Source: Allolobophora icterica
Taxonomy: Eukaryota > Annelida > Clitellata > Crassiclitellata > Lumbricidae
Length of the DNA stretch: 64,000 bases
Assembly: GCA_963556255.1 (NCBI GenBank)
Contig: OY744615.1
Location: 17,940,077 to 18,004,076 of the forward strand
Reading direction: 5' to 3'
Every line of letters begins with the position of its first letter. Positions within the stretch are counted from its first letter, which is position 1. A program made the position numbers and the translations under genes. Positions 57,973 through 64,000 of this stretch are shown one piece after another. The notes under the pieces were generated by a model. That model searched no databases. It was not told the origin of the DNA and saw nothing but the letters and a program-made list of their open reading frames with translations.

Positions 57973-58741
57973 TGCAGCGCCAGCGTAACCACTCCTTGGT
58001 TTTTTTCACAAGATCTTGGGTTTTTTAGTCCGAACTTGGGAAATGGGGTTTTTTCATGAAGACCTTGGGTTTTTTGCTTGGGTTTTTTCTTGTTCATTGA
58101 AACCCTATTTTTCATTAATTTAATCAGTTTGTGCAACGGTTTGGATGATCGATGTCAATAAATAAATGAAGAAATGGTGCAATATGCGTGCAAGCGTGTG
58201 CTATACTCGTCTGTTGTTATATTTAAAATATAATTCTAAAGACTAAATGTGCTGTAGGCTACTAAGTCTATTTTTAAAATATAACTCTATAGACCAAACT
58301 GCAGACTCAAGCTGCACTTTTTCAGAAGTTTTCCCGACGTGAACTGTTACTCTTTTTTAAAACTTAAGAAATAGTAGCCTACTTTGAGTTTCGTAGTCTT
58401 TAATCTTTATTTTTGTTTAAAAATAAAAATAATAAAATGTGCGATAGAAGTAATAATTCACGTGATACGGTCTCTGATGAAAATAAATACACGATTAGGC
58501 CTATATAAACATTTCTCACTTGCTTGGAATATTAACTAATAATTTTTAGCAATTAGAGATAGCAATAAAGGATAGAAGAACATTTTTATAACAGAAATGG
58601 TATAATTGCAATATATTATTATATATTATCTTATAATTCGTTTATTGAAGTCTGCAGAAAACCTACCTTGGGTTTTCTTGGGTTTTTTAATGTCCCAACT
58701 TGGGTTTTTAATTTTTTCAGAGTGGTAACACTGTGCAGCGC
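57973..58741. mobile_element. hAT-like element (753 bp) with 8 bp TSD and CTTGGGTTTTTT repeats
   Basis: Element 57981-58733, ends CAGCGTAACCACTCC and (reverse complement) CAGTGTTACCACTCT. TGCAGCGC is duplicated exactly at 57973-57980 and 58734-58741. Subterminal arms are rich in (A)CTTGGGTTTTTT units. The interior is AT-rich with no transposase. Confidence 0.87.
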
Positions 58742-58849
58742 TGTTCTGATAATATGAACAGCTAATAATAATCGTAATCATAAACTCCAAATTTCTAAAG
58801 AGCTACTCTAAAGCTAAGCACAGAACACTAGCTTACTCATGCGCGCTCC

Positions 58850-58910
58850 GTCTTATCAGAGGGGTTGTCCCGAGATCGATGTCCCGTGGAGATCCGCTTG
58901 CCACAGAACA
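58850..58910 (-). repeat. LINE 3' UTR scar
   Basis: TCAGAGGGGTTGTCCCGAGA is the reverse complement of the LINE tail at 27040-27070, with GATCCGCTTGCCA following. Confidence 0.5.
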
Positions 58911-59055
58911 AACATTAAGTGCCAAACTAACATTTGCCCTCCTTAAGTTCTTTTATTCTGCTATTATGTTTCAAGGTGTTCATTTCAATTTCACGATTCC
59001 AAGTTGTTAGAAATGGAATTTTAATTAGCCCACAGTTGGAATACTTCATCCAGGT

Positions 59056-61287
59056 ATGCAATTCATACTGATAAACAAAAGATGGAAAAGCACAATAAGA
59101 GATGTGAGAACAAGGCCAGGAGCGGACTGTGGAACTGACCATGAGCTATTGGTAGCAACACTGAGAACGAAATTGAAAAAGATAAAGAAAGGAGATCGAT
59201 TGATCAGATACGACTGCAAGGGTATCACACTGGAATACAGGATGGAAATAAAGAATCGGTTTGAAGTACTAGAGAGAGATGAGATAGAAGAGGAAGAGGA
59301 TTCGAACAACCTATGGGAGAGGATGAAGAAAACAATAGTCGAAGTCGCAGATAAGCACATTCCAAAGAAGAAGAAAATCACAACAACGACATGGCTATCG
59401 AGAGAAGCCATATGCATGGCGGTTGATAGGAAGGCTGCAAAGAAGGCAGGAGAAAAGGATAAGGTAAGGGCACTGAACAGTGCCTTCCAAAAACAAGCAC
59501 GGAAAGATAAAGAAATACATCTAAACGAATTATGCAGAGAAATGGAAGACGAGGGAAGGAAGGGACGAACCAAGGAAATGTTCTCAAAAGTAAAGACAAT
59601 CACGGGAAAATTTGCACCTAGAATGGGCTCAATGAAGGCAGGAGATGGAAATGTAATCTGCGATGAAGAAGGGATAAAGCATAGATGGAGAGAATACACG
59701 GAGGAGTTGTATAGGGAAGACAAACGAGTCAAAAAAGAACAAATTGACGTAACAGAGTATGAAAAGGAACCGGAGGTCATGGAAGCGGAGGTAGAATGGG
59801 CAATCAGACAACTCAAGGACAATAAGGCACCCGGTCAAGATGGGATACCTATAGAACTGATAAAAGCAGGGGATGATGCGATGATAAAAACAATAACAAA
59901 ATTGTGCAATCAAATATGGGCAACTGGAGAATGGCCGGAGGACTGGAAGAAGTCGATCTTTATACCTATATTCAAGAAAGGAGATGCGAGGGAGTGTGAA
60001 AATTATAGGACGATAGCAATGATATCACACACTAGTAAAATATTACTGAAAATAATTCACAAAAGAATGGAAGGCACAATTGAAAGAGAACTTCCGGTGA
60101 ACCAGGCAGGGTTTAGGAAATCTCGTGGAACTCGAGACCATATAGCCAACATGAGGTGGATAATGGAGAGACAAAGGGAGTATGGACAGGAGGTTCACAT
60201 CTGTTTCATTGACTATAGCAAGGCATTCGACTGCATTAACCATGATTTAATGTGGAAAACCCTGCTTGAAATGGGAATTCCGAAACACCTGATAATGTTA
60301 CTAAAGGGTTTATATGAAGACCAGATAGCGGTGATAAGAACAGAATACGGAGACACTGACAATTTCAGAATCAAGAAAGGAGTGAGGCAGGGATGCATCT
60401 TGTCTCCATTCCTGTTTAATCTATATGCTGAAAGAATAATGAGAAAGGCAGAACTGGAGGGGGCAATTGAGGGAGTAAAAATTGCTGGAAAGACACTGAA
60501 TAACCTTAGATACGCGGATGACACAACATTAATGGCAAAAAGAAAAGAGGATTTGGCAGAACTGATAAGAAGGGTCAGGAGAGAAAGTGAAAAAGCTGGT
60601 TTATACTTCAACATAAAGAAGACAAAGGTCATGACAACAGCAGATTGGGATAGTTTTGAGATAGACGGAGAGGAAATAGAGGTGGTAGAAAGCTTCACAT
60701 TCCTAGGATCACTGGTTGGAAAGGAGGGAAAGTGTGATCCAGAAATAAAACGAAGGATTGCTATAGGGAAAGCTGCAATGACCGGACTGGAAAAGATATG
60801 GAAAGACAAACATGTGAGCATAGAAACCAAAAAAAGGCTCGTGAGAGCACTAATCTTTCCTACGGTACTGTACGGTTGCGAGACGTGGACAATGACAAAG
60901 AACATGGAAAATAAGGTTAACGCTTGTGAAATGTGGATATGGAGGAAGATGCTGAGAATATCTTGGACTGAGAAAAGAACGAACGAATCAATACGAGAGG
61001 AGATTGGAGTTGAGAATGAAGAGTCGTTAAAACAAACTGCGACAAGAATGAAGCTAAGGTTCTTTGGACATGTTATGCGATCTGATGGTCTGGAGAAGGA
61101 AATGATGCTGGCGTGCGGTGAGGGGAGGAGAAGACTGGGTCGCCCAAGGAGGAGATGGATGGATGAGATACAAGATGTAACTGGCATGAATTTGGCGGAA
61201 TTGAGAGACTTGTCATCGAATAGGAGATGGTGGAGTGTGTTCACCAGGACGGTCGCTAGAGCTCCACGAGCTGACAGCACAAGGTGA
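59056..61287 (+). CDS. RTE-like LINE ORF2, C-terminal 743 residues (APE end, RT, tail)
   Basis: Open for 743 codons. The end of an apurinic-like endonuclease is left (FILINKRWKST, GTDHELL with His29). The reverse transcriptase follows: APGQDGIPIELI (258-269), ENYRTIAM (315-322), FIDYSKAFD (384-392), GVRQGCILSP (442-451) and the catalytic YADD (486-489). The C-terminal region has LYGCETWTM (605-613) and FGHVMR (670-675) then GRPRRRWMDEI. The first ATG is not the element's own: it lies in the host target duplication, whose frame happens to fit. Most of the endonuclease is missing, so this copy cannot retrotranspose as it stands. RT catalysis motifs are intact. Clade is given as RTE-like from the tail and 3' end. 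Confidence 0.92.
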   Translation: MQFILINKRWKSTIRDVRTRPGADCGTDHELLVATLRTKLKKIKKGDRLIRYDCKGITLEYRMEIKNRFEVLERDEIEEEEDSNNLWERMKKTIVEVADKHIPKKKKITTTTWLSREAICMAVDRKAAKKAGEKDKVRALNSAFQKQARKDKEIHLNELCREMEDEGRKGRTKEMFSKVKTITGKFAPRMGSMKAGDGNVICDEEGIKHRWREYTEELYREDKRVKKEQIDVTEYEKEPEVMEAEVEWAIRQLKDNKAPGQDGIPIELIKAGDDAMIKTITKLCNQIWATGEWPEDWKKSIFIPIFKKGDARECENYRTIAMISHTSKILLKIIHKRMEGTIERELPVNQAGFRKSRGTRDHIANMRWIMERQREYGQEVHICFIDYSKAFDCINHDLMWKTLLEMGIPKHLIMLLKGLYEDQIAVIRTEYGDTDNFRIKKGVRQGCILSPFLFNLYAERIMRKAELEGAIEGVKIAGKTLNNLRYADDTTLMAKRKEDLAELIRRVRRESEKAGLYFNIKKTKVMTTADWDSFEIDGEEIEVVESFTFLGSLVGKEGKCDPEIKRRIAIGKAAMTGLEKIWKDKHVSIETKKRLVRALIFPTVLYGCETWTMTKNMENKVNACEMWIWRKMLRISWTEKRTNESIREEIGVENEESLKQTATRMKLRFFGHVMRSDGLEKEMMLACGEGRRRLGRPRRRWMDEIQDVTGMNLAELRDLSSNRRWWSVFTRTVARAPRADSTR

Positions 61288-61307
61288 CAAGGTGATGCAA
61301 TTCATAC
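59056..61307 (+). mobile_element. RTE-like LINE, 5'-truncated, 13 bp TSD
   Basis: Insert 59069-61294 (2226 bp), flanked by ATGCAATTCATAC at 59056-59068 and 61295-61307. It is truncated inside the endonuclease. The 3' UTR is only about 7 bp and the tail is an ACAAGGTG duplication, as expected of RTE-clade elements, which end in short tandem repeats. The related fragment at 9451-9849 has a 12 bp TSD. Confidence 0.92.
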
Positions 61308-61499
61308 CTGAAACAGGACATGGAAAACCCGGAGAATTTAAGTGCAAATAAGAGCTAAAAACATGATTTGGGCTACAAGGATTTGAGATAACTATGAAGG
61401 TAGAAAAGGTGTGGACTACATTGGAGAGATAAAATTATCACTGGAAAGGAAGCACTACAGTGGGGAAAGTTCTTTGAATTAGCATTAAACGAAGCCAGG

Positions 61500-61705
61500 G
61501 GCCTAACTTTCGTCTAAAAAGTGGGGGTACCAATTTCTTACATACATGAAGCAAGGTAGAGACTGCGATCTCTGGGAAGGCACAATAAAATATTGATTGG
61601 CATTGTTCGAAAAGTGGGGTATGGTACCCCCAGTCCAAAAAGTGGGGGTACAGGCACCCCCACAAATTAAACCTATGAACAAACCAACTTGGGGACACAT
61701 TTAAA
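61500..61705. repeat. AAAGTGGGGGTAC-type dispersed repeat
   Basis: Three AAAAGTGGGGGTAC-type phrases (61518, 61611, 61636) and a CTAACTTTCGTCTAAAAAGT start like that at 2425. Unclassified. Confidence 0.4.
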
Positions 61706-61737
61706 ACTTCAGAGGAAGTAATCGGTCGAAATTTGAT

Positions 61738-61824
61738 TCAAGAACAGTGAAAATGTCAGAGATTCAAGCAAGAATCTCTGACTCTGTTTCTTGCTCGAAT
61801 CTCTGACATTTTCACTGTTCTTGA
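61738..61824. repeat. 37 bp hairpin
   Basis: Arms 61738-61774 and 61788-61824 pair at 36 of 37 positions with a 13 nt loop. The arm begins TCAAGAACAGTGAAAATGTC. Confidence 0.9.
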
Positions 61825-62125
61825 GGGCAGAGTCAGTCTTCGTGAATGGCTCATCAAGTATCAAGTAATGATTGCGTGATTGTACAATTATATCTTTTCA
61901 ATCTCATAGATTCAATAATTTAAATTGAAAGAACTGACTTATATTCTATACTTAGCTATTATAACCTATTCCTACACAGATAATGGGGGCAGTTGTTTCA
62001 AAGTAGCAGGAGTAAGAACGTAAGGCGCTACAGAGATGAAGAAGGAAACAAACAGAACTATGCAGAAGAATAACCCTAGATTAACAGAGCGGTATAGAGT
62101 GGTTTGAACAAATAAACAGCATATT

Positions 62126-62149
62126 GTCTAAATATATATATTTATTGTC

Positions 62150-62194
<45 letters not shown>
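62126..62194. repeat. (TA)n microsatellite
   Basis: Interrupted by a duplicated TTTATTGTCTAAATATATA. Confidence 0.9.
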
Positions 62195-62196
<2 letters not shown>

Positions 62197-62239
62197 CCCA
62201 ATTACATGGCGAGCATCTTATCAACTGGCCACCGTGTCA

Positions 62240-62500
62240 CACAAGGTAATGACTGAAAATATTGATATAGAAACAGAAATAACAAATGGGAGTGACAATT
62301 TGAGGCCCAGGTGATATTGTTTGACAATTTTTTAGTCACAATATCTATTCGTTCTTTCCAACGTAGATGCCCATCAACATAAACTAAGAATTTTGCACAA
62401 GACACGAGCAATAGTAATGCCATCAATAATAATGTTAAGGTTAGAATTTGAACTACTTTACGAGATCGAAATAATATAATGTTCACAGAAAGTCTGTTAG
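62240..62500 (-). pseudogene. LINE RT relic
   Basis: Minus strand: CAKFLVYVDGHLRWKERIDI then VTKKLSNNI. This matches the T-K-F-L-G-V-x-I-D..L-x-W-x-x-H-I block of CR1/L2-type RT tails, with the Gly lost. About 40 residues are recognisable. Confidence 0.6.
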
Positions 62501-62615
62501 TACTAAGCCAAGTTGATGCAAGTTGTAGCAGCGGATATTTTAAGAAATTTCCACTGGTGGGGATATTTTGAAAAAAGACATTTTGCGTGCGTAATTTTAA
62601 GGAAAAAGCACAGAA

Positions 62616-62933
62616 TCAGAGAAACTTGGGATACACATATTTTAAATATTTCAACTCTTTCAACCAGTCAGGTTCGTTGAGGATGCCACCCTCAACTGTT
62701 GCCTGTGAGTGGCTGTGGAGCGTAGGTTTGTCGGGGTTGCCGCCCTCGACTTCTGCCTCGGAGTGGCTGTGTAGCGAAGGTTCATTCATGTTGCTGCCCT
62801 CAACTCCTGCCTCGGAGTGGCTTGTTGGGGATGACAACCTCAGCTGTTGCCTCAGAGTAGCACTGGAGCCAACGCTCGTTGACCTCAACTGGTGCCTTGA
62901 AGTGGCTGTGGAGCCATACATATCATGCAACAT
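62616..62933 (-). CDS. Candidate exon of an unrecognised gene, repeat-containing
   Basis: The exon starts exactly after a strong 3' splice site: about ten T, then ATTTCTCTCAG at 62934-62944 on the minus strand. The frame is open from the first ATG for 105 codons to a stop at 62616-62618. It contains three imperfect repeats of SLHSHSEAEVEGGNPDKPTL type and ends in EPDWLKELKYLKY. A possible donor, ATAT|GTGTAT, lies near 62642. The composition is low-complexity but not a microsatellite. No family is recognised. It could also be a chance ORF across a degenerate minisatellite. Confidence 0.35.
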   Translation of the reverse strand: MLHDMYGSTATSRHQLRSTSVGSSATLRQQLRLSSPTSHSEAGVEGSNMNEPSLHSHSEAEVEGGNPDKPTLHSHSQATVEGGILNEPDWLKELKYLKYVYPKFL

Positions 62934-63140
62934 CTGAGAGAAATAAAAAAAAAACATTTAATAGATTATCAAAAAGTAGGAATGATAAGTAAGAATAGGT
63001 TAGTAGCTCAGTGGACCCTATACTATTATACCAGATGGGCCTGTGTTTAAAAATTACAGGTATGATCTTGCTGATCAGACTCGGTGTAATGACCAGAAAA
63101 AGTTGTCTCAAGCGTCAGATTCTGCCATAGACCACACTGC

Positions 63141-63517
63141 CATAGGCGCCGACTTCTTGGGAGCCGTGGGTGCATTTGCACCCAGAGAGAAAGTTCAGTG
63201 GGTGCCTGGCACCCAGATGAATTCGGACCCCAAATTCAAATTTTTTACACCTAAGCAGTAATCTCACAACGTGAGAAGTACAGCTTCAACATAAATACCC
63301 AACATTGCATGACTTCACAGTCACAGCCCATACATAAGTAATTTATTTATTATTTAAAAAAATAAATAAATAATAACACTGGAACCCTTGACAAGAAAAC
63401 AATTTTCTTTCTTCGAAAATCCGCTAAAACCTACCTAAGGATAGGTGGTAGGGGAAGGGAGGGAGGACTCGTGCACCCACTGGCACCCAGAAACAAAAGT
63501 AAAATTCGGCCCCTATG
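63141..63517. mobile_element. hAT-like MITE (377 bp), TSD weak
   Basis: Ends CATAGGCGCCGACTT and (reverse complement) CATAGGGGCCGAATT, both followed within 40 bp by a GGTGCC/GGTGCA block (TGGGTGCATTTGCACCCAGA; CTGGGTGCCAGTGGGTGCAC). Flanking octamers agree at only 5 of 8. A related end lies at 27150-27200. Confidence 0.6.
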
Positions 63518-63740
63518 TTCACTGGTATGGACCTTGTGTGCATAATAGCGTAAAAAAGAAAAATACAATTCCACAATAAGTGTTGGATTGACTGCATATT
63601 GCTAGTGTGTAAGTCACTGTAGGCAAAAGTGGCCAACAAGAAATTATCAGTGTATCATATCACAATTGATTAATTAGTAACTACTATTGTGCCAGTGTCT
63701 AAAGCACAAGGCATCAACCAACTGATGGTGGACCAAAACC
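63518..63740. other. No gene recognised
   Basis: AT-rich, short ORFs only. Confidence 0.35.
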
Positions 63741-63744
63741 AAAG

Positions 63745-63826
63745 CCATAATCAGATCAATATGTCATAATCAGGTCAATGTCATAATCAGGTCAATATGT
63801 CATAATCAGGTCAATATCGTGATTGG
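63745..63826 (+). repeat. 19 bp tandem repeat
   Basis: Four units of TCATAATCAGGTCAATATG with small changes. Confidence 0.85.
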
Positions 63827-63939
63827 TTCTCTAATACAGAGTATTAAGCCAACATTTACTAAGAGTTGGTCTTTCTACCCAGCATAATGTATTTAAATAT
63901 TGTCACACAAACAAGCACATGCATACATGAATAATTGAA

Positions 63940-64000
63940 TACAGGCAGACACGAACACAGGGACACGAACACAGGCAGACACGAAAGCAGGCAGACATGA
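63940..64000 (+). repeat. CAGGCAGACACGAA-type tandem repeat, runs off the window
   Basis: Units of 12-16 bp (ACACGAACACAGG, CAGGCAGACACGAA) continue to the last base. Confidence 0.8.

Larger units (their letters stand above)
58990..61480 (+). pseudogene. CR1-like LINE relic interrupted by an RTE-like LINE
   Basis: Before the insertion (59008-59068) the frame reads GILISPQLEYFIQVCNSY. Directly after it (61308) the frame continues LKQDMENPENLSANKS. Further on come GLHWRDKIITGKEALQWGKF (61412-61470), with stops between. This is the CR1-type C-terminal order (L.RP.LEYA.Q.W.PY..KD...LE ... RRL.GD.I...KI..G). The interrupting element and one copy of the 13 bp target duplication must be removed to see it. 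Confidence 0.75.

Noticed and set aside
59046..61280. Antisense ORFs of 258 and 355 codons opposite the RTE-like gene
   Set aside because: They mirror the codon structure of the sense RT ORF and have no family signature of their own.

Overview
The window is eukaryotic: introns with canonical splice sites, long microsatellites, and very dense, mostly dead transposable elements. It looks like a marine invertebrate, and an echinoderm is my best guess. The reason is three foldback elements whose outer arms are tandem repeats of about 15 bp, the architecture described for sea-urchin TU elements. Taxonomy is inferred from repeat style and is not proven.

One host gene is certain. A 14-3-3 protein (zeta/beta-like, 254 residues) lies on the minus strand in six coding exons from 56511 down to 45722. 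Its introns hold a structurally complete piggyBac transposon (49266-53233, 609-residue transposase), a 151-187 bp class of MITEs, LINE tails and minisatellites. Two weaker exon candidates lie at the window edges: a Cys-rich C-terminal exon at 1-111 (+) and an exon with a strong 3' splice site at 62933 (-).

Layout. 1-2.4 kb: possible terminal exon, then a hAT element (345-2352) carrying a LINE fragment. 4-6.2 kb: L2/CR1-like LINE relics and a MULE-like transposase relic split by a foldback. 7.4-8.4 kb: SINE-like repeat and an RTE-like LINE tail. 8.5-11.8 kb: a 3.36 kb foldback with (TACA)n inner arms, a LINE inside it, and an RTE fragment inside that LINE. 12-14 kb: GC-rich direct repeats and a hAT MITE next to a LINE relic. 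14.5-16.5 kb: DNA transposon with long TIRs and a broken ORF. 16.8-17.5 kb: piggyBac-derived MITE. 17.8-18.5 kb: tRNA-derived head joined to a LINE tail. 18.6-19.4 kb: LINE 3' half. 20.7-25 kb: mariner-like palindrome, hairpins, microsatellites and hAT MITEs. 25.5-32.3 kb: LINE, a 420 bp perfect (CA)n, and a four-level nest of elements. 34-39 kb: two more foldbacks and LINE relics. 39.3-40.8 kb: trinucleotide tract and a 52 bp satellite. 41.6-56.7 kb: the 14-3-3 locus. 56.7-61.3 kb: LINE tails, a hAT element, and an RTE-like LINE inserted in a CR1-like relic. 61.5-64 kb: hairpin, LINE relic, possible exon, MITE and short repeats.

The main result is a set of insertions that can be ordered in time. 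At least eleven elements have hAT-like ends with exact or near-exact 8 bp target duplications, but no hAT transposase is visible. Nested insertions (LINE in hAT, hAT in LINE, RTE in LINE in foldback, RTE in CR1) can be resolved to the base by their target duplications. The three foldbacks have unrelated 15-mer arms, yet two or three of them share the same inner sequence module.
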